DNA from: Oribacterium sp. NK2B42
GTDB lineage: Bacteria > Bacillota > Clostridia > Lachnospirales > Lachnospiraceae
DNA: 35,659 bases
Direction: 5' to 3'
Assembly: GCF_000424445.1 (NCBI RefSeq)
Contig: NZ_AUJX01000042.1
Span: 1-35,659 of the forward strand
Below the pieces are notes generated by a model. It worked only from the letters and a program-made list of their open reading frames with translations, did not search any database and was not told where the DNA came from. This document shows, piece by piece, positions 7,443-16,402 of this stretch. The first letter of the stretch is position 1; each line of letters opens with the position of its first letter. Position numbers and translations under genes: made by a program.

Positions 7443-9155
7443 ATGGCCACCTACGATAAAGATTTTGAATTTAAGGACCCCAAATACCGCAGCGCTACGT
7501 TAACAAACGGAATCGCCCGTTCCGGACAGCGTGCTCTTCTTTATGCCAACGGCATGGACGAGGAAGACATGAAGAAGCCTTTTGTAGCAGTTATCGGTTC
7601 TTTTTCCGAGATGGTTCCGGGACACCGCCATCTTCAGGAACTTGCCGAGTACGTAAAAATGGGTGTTATTGAGGCAGGCGGTGTGCCTGTTCGTTCAGAA
7701 ACCATCTGTATCTGTGACGGATTATGTCAGGGCCATATGGGAATGAGATATCCTCTCGCAAGCCGCGAGCTTATCGCCGATTCCGTAGAAATGGTGGTTG
7801 AGGCCCATCACTTCGACGCCATGGTTCTCCTTGCCGGCTGTGACAAGATCCTTCCGGGTATGATCATGGCTGCTGCAAGACTTAACATTCCTACTGTTAT
7901 TGTTCCGGGGGGTCCAATGCTTCCGGGCTATGTTGATGGCAATCCTCTTTTCTGTTCTTCCGAGCTTCGTGAATTCCCGGGCCGTGTTGAGGCCGGTGTG
8001 GTAACTCCCGAGCATATGAAGGAAGTTGAGAAGCTGACATTACCGACAGTTGGCTCCTGTGCGCACCTTGGAACCGCAAATTCTATGTGCATGCTTTCAG
8101 AGGTTCTAGGGCTTGCACTTCCCGGCGCCGGAACAGCTCCCGCAGTTTCAAACAAACGTAAGCGTATCGCCAAAGCCTCAGGCCGCGAGGTCATGAAGAT
8201 GCTGAAGGAAGGCATTACCCCGAGAAAGATACTGACAAGAGAGACTCTTCTAAATGGTATCACCGGTGCCATGGCAACAGGTTCTTCAACAAACCTGGTT
8301 CTCCACCTTATGGCTATAGCTAATGAAGCAGGCGTTAAGCTTGAACTTTCGGATTTCGACAGAATAAGCCGCGAGGTTCCGTTTATCTGTAACCTCCAGC
8401 CATCAGGAAAGTATCCTATTGCATCTCTTGATAATGATGGCGGTATCACAGCGGTTCTCAAGACTGTTGAGAGCAAGCTCAATTTAAATTCGCTGACACT
8501 GACCGGAGAAACCGTTGGCGAGAGAATCAAAGACGTTGTAGTTCAGCACGGAGACGTTATAAAGACCATGGAAAATCCTCAGAAGCCTGAGGGCGGTATC
8601 GCTATCCTGAGAGGAAATCTGGCACCTAACGGCGCAGTCATCAAGCAGTCCGGTGTTAAGGAATCTATGTACTACTTCAAGGGAACCGCAAGAGTTTTCA
8701 ACTCCATGGAGGAAACAGATGCTGCAATTTCTGCAGGTGATATCAAGAAGGGAACCGTCATTGTCATCCGCTATGAGGGCCCTAAGGGAGGCCCCGGCAT
8801 GAGGGAAATGCTTTCAACCACCTCTCTCATCATGGGACGCGGAATGGATGAAGACGTTGCTCTCGTTACAGACGGACGTTTCTCAGGAGCCACTCACGGA
8901 CCATGCATCGGTCATGTATCACCTGAGGCAGCTGACGGCGGTCCTATCGCCTTTGTTCAGGACGGTGACGAGATCACCATCGATATACATAACCGTAAGC
9001 TGGAGATCAATGTAAGCGCCGAGGAATTTGAAAAAAGAAAGGAAGGCTGGAAGCCTCTGGTTAAGCCTCGTCTCAAGGCTCTTGCAAAATACGCGACCCT
9101 TGTTACCAGCGCTGATACCGGTGCGATTGTTGATGAAAGCAAACTGATACAGTAA
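7443..9155 (+). CDS. IlvD/Edd-family dehydratase (dihydroxy-acid or sugar-acid dehydratase)
   Basis: A 570-residue enzyme of the iron-sulfur dehydratase family, which removes water from 2,3-dihydroxy-acids or aldonates. Seen: NGIARSGQRALL, SETICICDGLCQGHMGMRYP, LLAGCDKILPGMIMAAA with Cys133 and the Lys that is carbamylated in relatives, VGSCAHLGTANSM with Cys206, and near the end EGPKGGPGMREML and LVTDGRFSGATHGPCIGHVSPEAADGG. At the usual first cluster ligand (PCN in IlvD) it reads VPGHRHL, with Gly60 in place of Cys. Length fits the family. GGAGG lies seven bases before ATG. No other ilv genes are nearby, and a LysR gene is divergent, so a sugar- or hydroxy-acid substrate is as likely as the branched-chain one. 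A terminator follows at 9249. Confidence 0.85.
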   Translation: MATYDKDFEFKDPKYRSATLTNGIARSGQRALLYANGMDEEDMKKPFVAVIGSFSEMVPGHRHLQELAEYVKMGVIEAGGVPVRSETICICDGLCQGHMGMRYPLASRELIADSVEMVVEAHHFDAMVLLAGCDKILPGMIMAAARLNIPTVIVPGGPMLPGYVDGNPLFCSSELREFPGRVEAGVVTPEHMKEVEKLTLPTVGSCAHLGTANSMCMLSEVLGLALPGAGTAPAVSNKRKRIAKASGREVMKMLKEGITPRKILTRETLLNGITGAMATGSSTNLVLHLMAIANEAGVKLELSDFDRISREVPFICNLQPSGKYPIASLDNDGGITAVLKTVESKLNLNSLTLTGETVGERIKDVVVQHGDVIKTMENPQKPEGGIAILRGNLAPNGAVIKQSGVKESMYYFKGTARVFNSMEETDAAISAGDIKKGTVIVIRYEGPKGGPGMREMLSTTSLIMGRGMDEDVALVTDGRFSGATHGPCIGHVSPEAADGGPIAFVQDGDEITIDIHNRKLEINVSAEEFEKRKEGWKPLVKPRLKALAKYATLVTSADTGAIVDESKLIQ

Positions 9156-9248
9156 CCACATCAGAAGGACGTATCGGAATGTCAGTTATCCAGGTAGAAA
9201 AGGTTATGGTCAGCGATGCCCTCTGAACGAAGCATAATACAGGACGAA

Positions 9249-9280
9249 AAAAGTGCCACCGATATAACGGTGGCACTTTT
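9249..9280. terminator. Bidirectional rho-independent terminator
   Basis: AAAAGTGCCACCG (9249-9261) and CGGTGGCACTTTT (9268-9280) form a perfect 13-bp stem with a 6-nt loop, with A and T runs on the two sides. It ends both the dehydratase gene and the convergent YtxH-like gene. Confidence 0.9.
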
Positions 9281-9283
9281 GAT

Positions 9284-9478
9284 TCAATGTTTTTTCTTTC
9301 TCTTCTTTTTCTTACTGTTCACCAGAGTATCGTGTTCTTTGTCGGAATCAGCTTTAACTTCCTTTACAGGTTCCTGAGCAGCTTCTTCTGTCTCGGGGAC
9401 ATCTTCAGCTTGCTTCTCCGGAGCTTCCGGAGCAGCTTCTTCGGCAGCTTCACTCTCCTCGGGTTGAGGATCAGTTTC
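9284..9478 (-). other. Shifted-frame acidic C-terminus of the YtxH-like gene
   Basis: Directly after the A10 tract at 9479-9488, the frame that is not in phase with the start reads ETDPQPEESEAAEEAAPEAP, continues acidic, and ends NSKKKKRKKKH at a TGA (9284-9286) just before the terminator. Its Glu/Ala/Pro-rich composition matches the acidic region upstream, whereas the in-phase frame turns into basic, odd sequence. Eleven (or eight) A residues would join the two parts. Confidence 0.6.
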
Positions 9479-9945
9479 TTTTTTTTTTCAGTTTCCGAAT
9501 CCTTCTCATCTTCTACAGAATAGAACTCGATCTCAACATCCTTATCATCCACGAGATCTTCATCATCGATATCATCCGAATCAACATAGTCCGATGTCTG
9601 CGAGCCAAGCTTTTCGTTCAGTGCTTCCTTCACAGTTCTGTAAGCATCCTTACCTGCATCGATGGCAAGGTTCTTGGTATCAACCGCAAGATTCTTGGCA
9701 GCATAACCGAGATCCTTGGCAGCAGCCTTGATCTCCTCCTTACCCTGATTGTTCTTTAAGGTTGTATAAGACCTCTTTGCAGAATTCTTAACCTCATTTG
9801 CAGACTCAAGCACATCTGTAAAATCCTGATCAACTTCCTCAGAAAACTTCTGATACTTGTAGAGGTAAGAAACAACTGCAGCTACGCCGCCGGCAAGAGC
9901 TGCCAAACCCAAAAGTCCACCTAACCCTTTTTTCTTCTTAGACAT
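9364..9945 (-). CDS. Membrane-anchored YtxH-like protein, frameshifted near its end
   Basis: The ATG at 9945, with GGAGG eight bases upstream, gives 193 residues. Residues 1-6 are basic (MSKKKK), 7-29 form one Gly/Ala-rich membrane segment (LGGLLGLAALAGGVAAVVSY), and then a long amphipathic, charged helical region with repeated AAKDLGYAAKNLAVDTKNLA-like heptads follows, as in YtxH and LEA-like proteins. An acidic stretch (DSDDIDDEDLVDDKD) comes next. The final part after residue about 160 (KKLILNPRRVKLPKKLLRKL) is basic and out of character; it lies past an A10 tract where the reading frame appears to have slipped. The cellular role is unknown; such proteins are usually linked to the cell envelope or stress. 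An upstream in-frame start at 10041 lacks a ribosome site. Confidence 0.65.
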   Translation of the reverse strand: MSKKKKGLGGLLGLAALAGGVAAVVSYLYKYQKFSEEVDQDFTDVLESANEVKNSAKRSYTTLKNNQGKEEIKAAAKDLGYAAKNLAVDTKNLAIDAGKDAYRTVKEALNEKLGSQTSDYVDSDDIDDEDLVDDKDVEIEFYSVEDEKDSETEKKKKLILNPRRVKLPKKLLRKLRRSKLKMSPRQKKLLRNL

Positions 9946-10053
9946 ATTTATATCCTCCATTCGGGCAAACAGTTGCCCCAATATTTTCAAAAAACTATAA
10001 GAAAATGATACCACCAATGATGAACGATGTAAAACAAACATTTTCCAAAAACA

Positions 10054-10080
10054 TAAAAAAGCCGGAGGGAATCCCCTCCG
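10054..10080 (-). terminator. Rho-independent terminator of glnS
   Basis: CGGAGGG (10063-10069) pairs with CCCTCCG (10074-10080) around AATC. Read on the minus strand the stem is followed by GC and TTTTTT. It starts nine bases past the glnS stop codon. Confidence 0.88.
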
Positions 10081-10088
10081 ACTCGTAA

Positions 10089-11798
10089 TTATTTTCCCTG
10101 CTCCGGGAGCTTAAATGAGGACTTAAGTCCTACGATACGGTTATATACCGGATGCTCAGGAGTTGAATCCTTACTGTCTACACAGAAGAAACCATTGCGG
10201 ACAAACTGGAAGCTGTCATAAGGCTTAACCTTCATAAGCTCAGGCTCAACCATGCAGTTTGTCACTGTAGTAAGTGAATTAGGATTGAAGTTAAGGGTTC
10301 CGTCATCATTCAGTTTGCCCTTCTCCTCATCGATAAGCTGCTCGTACAGGCGTACTGTTACCTTGCCTGCGGTAGGAGCATTTACCCAATGGATGGTTCC
10401 CTTTACCTTACGGCCTTCGAAGCCTGAACCTGACTTTGTCGCAGGATCATAGGTACAATGTACAACTGTAACATTGCCCTCGGCATCAGTCTCATAGGAC
10501 TCAGCCTTAACGAAATATGCAGACATGAGACGAACCTCATTTCCAACATAAAGTCTCTTATACTTCTTTGGAGGCTCGATCATGAAATCATCACGCTCAA
10601 TGTAAAGCTCTCTTGAGAACGGTACCTGACGTGAACCAAGAGCTTCATTCTCGAGGTTATATGGTACCTCAAGCATTTCTTCTTGTCCCTCAGGATAGTT
10701 GTCGATCACAAGCTTGATAGGATCGATGACTGCCATCATTCGCTTAGCTTTAAGCTTCAGATCCTCTCTGATGCAATACTCAAGAAGTGAATAGTCAGAG
10801 CTTGAATTTGCCTTTGAGATACCGGAAAGTTCAACGAACATACGGATGGACTCAGGTGTGTAACCGCGTCTTCTGAGAGCTGCGATGGTCACAAGACGAG
10901 GATCGTCCCAGCCATCAACCACGCCATCCTCAACAAGCTTCTTTATATATCTCTTACCGGTTACAACATTGGTGAGATAAAGCTTTGCGAACTCGATCTG
11001 TCTCGGAGGATTCTCAAAGTCACAATGCTTAACTACCCAGTCATAAAGAGGTCTGTGATCCTCAAACTCCAGAGTACAGATGGAATGAGTGATTCCCTCG
11101 CAGGCATCCTCGATAGGATGAGCAAAATCGTACATAGGGTAGATGCACCACTTATCACCTGTATTGTGATGATGCATGTGAGCAACACGATAGATGATCG
11201 GATCTCTCATATTAAGGTTGGGTGATGCCATATCGATCTTTGCACGAAGTGTAAGGGTTCCATCCTCATACTTTCCGTCCTTCATGTCCTGGAACAGCTT
11301 AAGGTTCTCTTCAATACTTCTGTTTCTGTTTGGTGACTCCTTACCCGGTGTGTTGAAATCTCCTCTATACTCGGTGATCTGCTCTGCGGTAAGATCATCT
11401 ACAAATGCAAGTCCCTTCTTGATAAGAAGTACTGCCTTGTCATACATAACATCAAAGTAATCGGAAGCAAAGAATACTCTGTTCTCAAAATCTGCTCCCA
11501 GCCAGCGAACATCTCTCTCGATGGCCTCAACAAACTCTGTTTTCTCCTTCATAGGATTTGTATCATCAAAGCGAAGATTGAACTTACCGCCATACTCCTT
11601 TGCAAGTCCTGAATTAAGGATTATGGACTTTGCATGTCCTATATGAAGATATCCGTTTGGCTCCGGCGGGAATCTGGTCTGTACATGATCATATACTCCC
11701 TCCGCGAGATCCTTGTCGATCTCACGCTCTATAAAGTTCTTTGACTCCTGTGGCTTCTCCACAAGCTCGCCTTTCTCGTTTCTGATTTCTTCAGACAT
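10089..11798 (-). CDS. glnS: Glutaminyl-tRNA synthetase
   Basis: A 569-residue class I synthetase that charges tRNA-Gln with glutamine in the cytoplasm. Seen: [20 protein letters not shown] with the HIGH motif (about residues 42-60), [68 protein letters not shown], and the C-terminal beta-barrel anticodon-binding domains ([20 protein letters not shown] onward). These separate it from glutamyl-tRNA synthetase. The place of the KMSKS loop (VMSKR in Escherichia coli) reads [13 protein letters not shown]. Start chosen at ATG with GAGGAG seven bases upstream. It stands alone between two terminated genes. A leader hairpin related to those before folC and metH lies just upstream. Confidence 0.95.
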   Translation of the reverse strand: MSEEIRNEKGELVEKPQESKNFIEREIDKDLAEGVYDHVQTRFPPEPNGYLHIGHAKSIILNSGLAKEYGGKFNLRFDDTNPMKEKTEFVEAIERDVRWLGADFENRVFFASDYFDVMYDKAVLLIKKGLAFVDDLTAEQITEYRGDFNTPGKESPNRNRSIEENLKLFQDMKDGKYEDGTLTLRAKIDMASPNLNMRDPIIYRVAHMHHHNTGDKWCIYPMYDFAHPIEDACEGITHSICTLEFEDHRPLYDWVVKHCDFENPPRQIEFAKLYLTNVVTGKRYIKKLVEDGVVDGWDDPRLVTIAALRRRGYTPESIRMFVELSGISKANSSSDYSLLEYCIREDLKLKAKRMMAVIDPIKLVIDNYPEGQEEMLEVPYNLENEALGSRQVPFSRELYIERDDFMIEPPKKYKRLYVGNEVRLMSAYFVKAESYETDAEGNVTVVHCTYDPATKSGSGFEGRKVKGTIHWVNAPTAGKVTVRLYEQLIDEEKGKLNDDGTLNFNPNSLTTVTNCMVEPELMKVKPYDSFQFVRNGFFCVDSKDSTPEHPVYNRIVGLKSSFKLPEQGK

Positions 11799-11805
11799 AA
11801 ATGTT

Positions 11806-11837
11806 CTCCTCTGTAAATGCTGATTTTTTGCCGTTTC
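11806..11837 (-). promoter_or_regulatory. glnS leader element, related to the folC/metH leader hairpins
   Basis: On the minus strand the glnS ribosome site AGAGGAG is preceded by GAAACGGC, AAAAAATCA and GCATTTAC. This matches the layout of the folC and metH leaders (arm, GC, A-rich loop, GC, GTTTAY, AGAGGAG). Pairing is weaker here. No T-box features were found in the 276-base gap between this gene and the EAL protein gene. Confidence 0.4.
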
Positions 11838-11929
11838 AATACAACATAGGGATGTCAGTCAATCCGGCTTCTTATAACATTTGCAGTAAATATGGCGCAA
11901 ATGTTTATCTTTCTGTTTTTATGAATAAA

Positions 11930-11966
11930 GCCAGATGGCTGAAATCGGACTCTCAGCCAATCTGGC
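11930..11966. terminator. Inverted repeat between glnS and the EAL protein gene, possible weak terminator
   Basis: GCCAGATGGCTGA (11930-11942) pairs with TCAGCC and ATCTGGC (11953-11966) with one bulged A. On the minus strand it is followed by only TTTATT, so it may be a weak terminator for the EAL protein gene ending at 12075 or an mRNA structure in the glnS leader. The rest of the 11799-12074 gap shows nothing else I can name. Confidence 0.45.
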
Positions 11967-12074
11967 ATCTTAATCAAAACCCTTTGGATTTTACAACTTT
12001 CCCGGTTTATACGCAATAATCTGCGTGGTTTTTTATCACATAAGACCTGTATAACTCAAAGAAATGCCCTGAAA

Positions 12075-14606
12075 TCATGTACTGTTCCTATTTCTCTGCC
12101 TTTCGTTGCTCATTCTGTTAAATCCAACCCGGTGCATCTCATTAAGATCCTTTACCTCAGAGTATCTAACTATACCAACTGACGGGTAGAGAGTACAGCT
12201 GTATCCATTAACATTGTTAATGTCCATGATGAGTTTACGTATTTTGTTAGCAACTATTTCTATATCTCCGTGTTTTCCTGACTGGGTAAATGCCAGAAAA
12301 TCATCTCCGGAATATCTGACAAGTGTTGCACTGGTACCAAAGGAGGCAGCCAGTTTCTTTCCTACAGCATAAAGTATCTCATCTCCAAAAGCATGTCCGT
12401 ACTGACTGATAAGCTCCTGATAGTTATCTATGGAAAAATATATTTCGGCGAAATCAACACCTCTTCTGTCAAACTCGTCCTTGTAAGAAGATATCGCTGT
12501 CATCATTCCCCTGATATTAAGGAGTCCGGTAAGATTGTCGGTCTCCTGAAGGTCGAATTTATTTACTTTGTCATGTTCTGTCTCCGTAACATCCTCAAAA
12601 TACCCAATGAGTCCGATAATACGTCCATTGTCATATACAGGCATCTTGGATGCCCTGATATCCCTGATACTTCCATGGGCTATACAACGTCCCGGAACCT
12701 TATGGGTCACAGCACCCTCTCTGAGAACACGATACTCATCTCTCCTGAAGGGTTCAGGGGCAATATGCCATCCCATCTCCTCGTCAGTCTTTCCGACAAA
12801 ATCAGACTGGCTCTTAAAGCCGTAATAATCCATGAATTTCTTATTGGCACCCACAAATCTTCGCTGCTTATCTTTCCAGAACAATCCGAGGTTAACATTT
12901 CGGTTAAGGTTATCCCAGAGGAGCTCCTTGGTAAGCTCCGAACCGATGCTGTTATCCCTTCTCATGGCAGCCATATAGTTCTGATAAGCGGAAAGCTCTG
13001 TTGACTTGATCGCGTCAGCATTTCTTACAAATAAAAGAGCATGATCCGAAGACACCAGTACAGCCAGATAAATCTTCCAGCTATAGTCCCCGCTCAGGTT
13101 TTTTGTCCTGATATAAGCATAGACAAATTGGCCTTCCGACTTTTTTATCCTGTCTTCAAGGGTGCTTATATCAAAGAAATTCAGGTAATTAACCCTGTCT
13201 GCCTCATAAACATAATTTTCGGCATATTCATCGATCAGCTTTTCGATGTTTCCGCTTTCTAAGTCTCTTTTCTCTGAATCCCTAAGGTACAATACCTCAA
13301 GAAAATTTCTTTCAAGATCCAGCATTGAAACACTGTTATAAATGCCATACAGGTATTTGAGATTGGAATCCAGCTTCTCGAGCTTTACCTTCTTTCCATC
13401 CTTGTTACTGTTGGTAAGACTGAACAGTATAGCGCATCTGTCATTGTGTCTGACTACCACCCGGGCCTCATAATAACAATAATATCCGTTTATGGTGAAA
13501 TCAGAATAACAGGAGCCAAGATCCGTTGTTTTTTCTATTGCTTTCCTGAGCTTTTGCTTATCAGAATCCTCGGAAACATTGTTCAGATCGTCATCCTCGT
13601 ATCCTATAGTCTTCAGGGTCTTCATATATTCGGCATTACGATAAAGATACCTTACAGAATCCCCGTCATACTCCACCATCGCATAAGGCAATGCACTTTC
13701 ATAGGCTGACTCCACCGGTATATCTGATTTTCTGTCAGACTTTACTCTGATCAATGAACCCGGGCTCAGGATATTGATGCTTCCGGCTTCATCAAAGTAT
13801 CTCACCTCATCGGGATGTTCTATTTCCAACCCCTTAACAGAAAGCTCTTTCATGCAGTCATCCATCGGGAGAGGCTTGCAGAATAAAAAGCCCTGAGCCA
13901 TCTCACAGCCTATACTTCCTAAAAATCTTGCCTGTTCCTCTGTCTCCACACCTTCAGCAATGGTTAGCATGCCTATGTCTTTAGCCATACCCACCACAGA
14001 AGCAACTATACGACAGGCCTTCGGGTTAAAATCCTTTAAGAGCTTCATATCTATCTTTAGCTCATCAAAGTCAAAATCCCTGAAGATGTTCAATGAGAAA
14101 TGCCCGACACCGAAGCCATCCATGCAGATCTGATAACCGGCATTTCTGAAACGGTCAAGCTGTTCCTTTATCTCTCCGGTATCCTGGTCGAAGGTCTTTT
14201 CATTGAGTTCTATGATCACGAAACCCCTGGGGATCCCGTATTTTATTACAGGTCTTTCCACAACCTCAAAAATATCACACAGCTCAAAATCCTTCCTCGA
14301 TAGATTAACCGAGAAAGGAACTACCTTCTTGCCTTCGTCAACCCTGTTTTTGAACTGTCTGCAGGATTTCTCCAGCACATAACCGTCAAGCTTATGGATC
14401 AGCCCCTGCTCCTCCAAAACTTGTATAAAAACATCCGGTCTGATCAGCCCATACTCGGGATCTTCCCATCTTGACAATGCTTCAAATCTGCTCACCTTAT
14501 TATTTATCCCTCTTATGAGGGGCTGATAATACACCTTTATCCAGCCCTTGGATATAGCATCATCTATATTGTTTATGACATATTTTTCCAGATCAACATT
14601 ACCCAT
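12075..14606 (-). CDS. EAL-PAS-GGDEF protein with degenerate catalytic motifs
   Basis: An 843-residue protein without signal peptide or membrane segment. An N-terminal EAL domain (about 5-250) keeps E42 (FEALSRW), N101 (NLSR), E133 (IIELNE), K184 (LKID), AEGVETEE and Q238, but DDFGTG has become DGFGVG, losing the second metal-binding Asp. A middle region (about 290-560) is PAS-like and unclear. A PAS domain (about 565-680, LFWKDKQRRFVGANKKFMDY to IGLIGYFEDVTETE) precedes a GGDEF domain (about 690-843) whose signature reads SGDDF and whose end is degraded. EAL domains hydrolyse and GGDEF domains make cyclic di-GMP; both may be impaired, leaving a sensor or binding role. EAL-first order is less usual. 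It stands alone. Confidence 0.88.
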   Translation of the reverse strand: MGNVDLEKYVINNIDDAISKGWIKVYYQPLIRGINNKVSRFEALSRWEDPEYGLIRPDVFIQVLEEQGLIHKLDGYVLEKSCRQFKNRVDEGKKVVPFSVNLSRKDFELCDIFEVVERPVIKYGIPRGFVIIELNEKTFDQDTGEIKEQLDRFRNAGYQICMDGFGVGHFSLNIFRDFDFDELKIDMKLLKDFNPKACRIVASVVGMAKDIGMLTIAEGVETEEQARFLGSIGCEMAQGFLFCKPLPMDDCMKELSVKGLEIEHPDEVRYFDEAGSINILSPGSLIRVKSDRKSDIPVESAYESALPYAMVEYDGDSVRYLYRNAEYMKTLKTIGYEDDDLNNVSEDSDKQKLRKAIEKTTDLGSCYSDFTINGYYCYYEARVVVRHNDRCAILFSLTNSNKDGKKVKLEKLDSNLKYLYGIYNSVSMLDLERNFLEVLYLRDSEKRDLESGNIEKLIDEYAENYVYEADRVNYLNFFDISTLEDRIKKSEGQFVYAYIRTKNLSGDYSWKIYLAVLVSSDHALLFVRNADAIKSTELSAYQNYMAAMRRDNSIGSELTKELLWDNLNRNVNLGLFWKDKQRRFVGANKKFMDYYGFKSQSDFVGKTDEEMGWHIAPEPFRRDEYRVLREGAVTHKVPGRCIAHGSIRDIRASKMPVYDNGRIIGLIGYFEDVTETEHDKVNKFDLQETDNLTGLLNIRGMMTAISSYKDEFDRRGVDFAEIYFSIDNYQELISQYGHAFGDEILYAVGKKLAASFGTSATLVRYSGDDFLAFTQSGKHGDIEIVANKIRKLIMDINNVNGYSCTLYPSVGIVRYSEVKDLNEMHRVGFNRMSNERQRNRNST

Positions 14607-14749
14607 ACTACACCCTACGCCCGTTCACATGCAGTCATCTTTTTTTGAGAAAAAATATTTGAAATAAATCTTTTTCCGAACTAAATCTGTTATTCTGATT
14701 ATAAACATTTGCATGTTATAAAGTCAACGAACACAACAGCAAACTATGT

Positions 14750-16297
14750 TCATTTATTTACGAGATCTATCATGATATCGGGAAGAATGCCGTCATTTCC
14801 GGCCCACATTTCCTCGATCTGGGATTCATCCACAGGTGAAGTTCCGATACCGCATTCTATGGTAACGGAAGGTATGTCCAGCTTCTGTACTGCCCAGTCC
14901 TTGTAGCCTGCTGCATCCTTTTCTGCCCAGGTATTGGAAATCCTGTAACCTGTATTCCGGTTTACGATAGAAGCAAGATTATAACCTTCGTTTTTATAGT
15001 TTCCAGTCTCTCCGAAATACCAGTAGATAACCTTTCCCTGCGTGTGGTAACTGATGGTTCTGTCCGGCATCAGACTGCGGGTAAGGTCTGCAAGTACCTT
15101 TGTCTCAATCTCGCATTCAGGTGCCGTTCCCTTATAGTTCATGGATGACGGGTGGTCTACCTTGGATGGCGTCTCATCCCAGTTTGCATCGAAATTACGG
15201 TTAAGGTTTACACCGTTAATGTTGTTCTTCCAGGTTCTGATGTACTGCCCCATATCCGTAGCATTATCCATACCTGCGATGGTCATGACCGACATTCTCG
15301 CATCTTCTGAATTGAGAGCTTCCAATCCTCCCTGAACCAGGGTGATGCCGTCGGGATCCACCATTGGCACAAAATGAATACAGGTGTTGTTCAGAAGATC
15401 CGGAATTGAGCAGCCGTTATATACTGTACCGGCCTTCTGCATCTCAAGAAGTGACGCAATCTGTCTCATAACAACCTGACATACGATATACTCTCTTGCA
15501 TGAATTCCTGCGTGAACCAGAACCTTGTGCTTAGCCTGAGGATTTCCGACTACCACATGATAAAGATTACGGGCATCTGCTGTTGTGGCAAGGACGTCCA
15601 TCTGCATGCTCGGATATGAAGCCTTGAGTACTGTAAGATCGTCCACCATATTCTGATAGGTGTAGGCAGCGATATTATTGAAATGGTATCCTGCCGGAAG
15701 CGGTAATGTCTCCGCCTGTGCTTCTCCTGTCTGAGCTGCAGTCTGATCAGCCTGTGCTGTCTGCGCTGTGGCAGCATCACCTGAAGAGGCTGTTGCCGTG
15801 CCGCCTGTCGATGGACCGAATTCCGATCCTACGGTCTGTTCTGTGCCTGTTCCCGCTACAGGACCGTTTGACTGTATTCCTGTTGTATCTGTTGAAGTTG
15901 TATTTCCTGTCATAACCGCTATGGGAGCCTCGTTTTCTGTTACGGCGCCTGTTGAATCTGAATTACCAGATGGTGAAGAGTCCGGATTTTCTGTAGTCTT
16001 AGTTACGTCACCCTGCATTTCCATAGTTGACGAACCTGCATCTGTGGTTAAGCTTTCCCCTGTGGTTTCGGAAGCTGTTGTTCCGGAAGAACCCGAAACA
16101 GCCGCCTGCTGAGTTTCGCTTCCCGCTTCTATCCCCTGATCGCCTGAATTATCCAGCGCCTCCTGAGCGGTACTGCCTGCTTCAACTACGGCAGTAACAT
16201 ATCCCTCTCCATTAACAACTTCTTCGGCATAACCGTTTAAACATAAATATGTACTGATCGCAGAAGCTGCAACCATGGCAAATATAAATTTTTTCAT
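14750..16297 (-). CDS. Secreted M14-family zinc carboxypeptidase with Ser/Thr/Gly-rich linker
   Basis: A 515-residue exported protein. A signal peptide (MKKFIFAMVAASAISTYLCL, cleavage near NGYA-EE) is followed by a low-complexity Ser/Thr/Gly/Glu region (about 25-200) and then an M14 peptidase domain. Zinc ligands and catalytic residues are present: HAGIHAREYI (HxxE), GVNLNRNFDANW with the substrate Arg, SYHTQG (third ligand His), and TIECGIG with the general-base Glu. Relatives include gamma-D-glutamyl-diaminopimelate peptidases, so cell-wall peptide trimming is the likely role. The linker would hold the domain away from the membrane or wall. The gene is divergent from the DUF3810 gene. AGGGG lies before ATG. 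Confidence 0.9.
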   Translation of the reverse strand: MKKFIFAMVAASAISTYLCLNGYAEEVVNGEGYVTAVVEAGSTAQEALDNSGDQGIEAGSETQQAAVSGSSGTTASETTGESLTTDAGSSTMEMQGDVTKTTENPDSSPSGNSDSTGAVTENEAPIAVMTGNTTSTDTTGIQSNGPVAGTGTEQTVGSEFGPSTGGTATASSGDAATAQTAQADQTAAQTGEAQAETLPLPAGYHFNNIAAYTYQNMVDDLTVLKASYPSMQMDVLATTADARNLYHVVVGNPQAKHKVLVHAGIHAREYIVCQVVMRQIASLLEMQKAGTVYNGCSIPDLLNNTCIHFVPMVDPDGITLVQGGLEALNSEDARMSVMTIAGMDNATDMGQYIRTWKNNINGVNLNRNFDANWDETPSKVDHPSSMNYKGTAPECEIETKVLADLTRSLMPDRTISYHTQGKVIYWYFGETGNYKNEGYNLASIVNRNTGYRISNTWAEKDAAGYKDWAVQKLDIPSVTIECGIGTSPVDESQIEEMWAGNDGILPDIMIDLVNK

Positions 16298-16402
16298 AAA
16301 TACCCCTGATGATTTCTTCCCCTTCGTATTATAATCATGCTACAGTATAGTCCACCTTAATATGACTGTGTACCTACGATTTTTTTAAGATTTAAACCTG
16401 AC

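Noticed and set aside
11799-12074. T-box leader for glnS
   Set aside because: No AGGGTGG or TGGNACCGCG antiterminator motif was found in the gap, and the hairpin at 11930-11966 has no strong T run.
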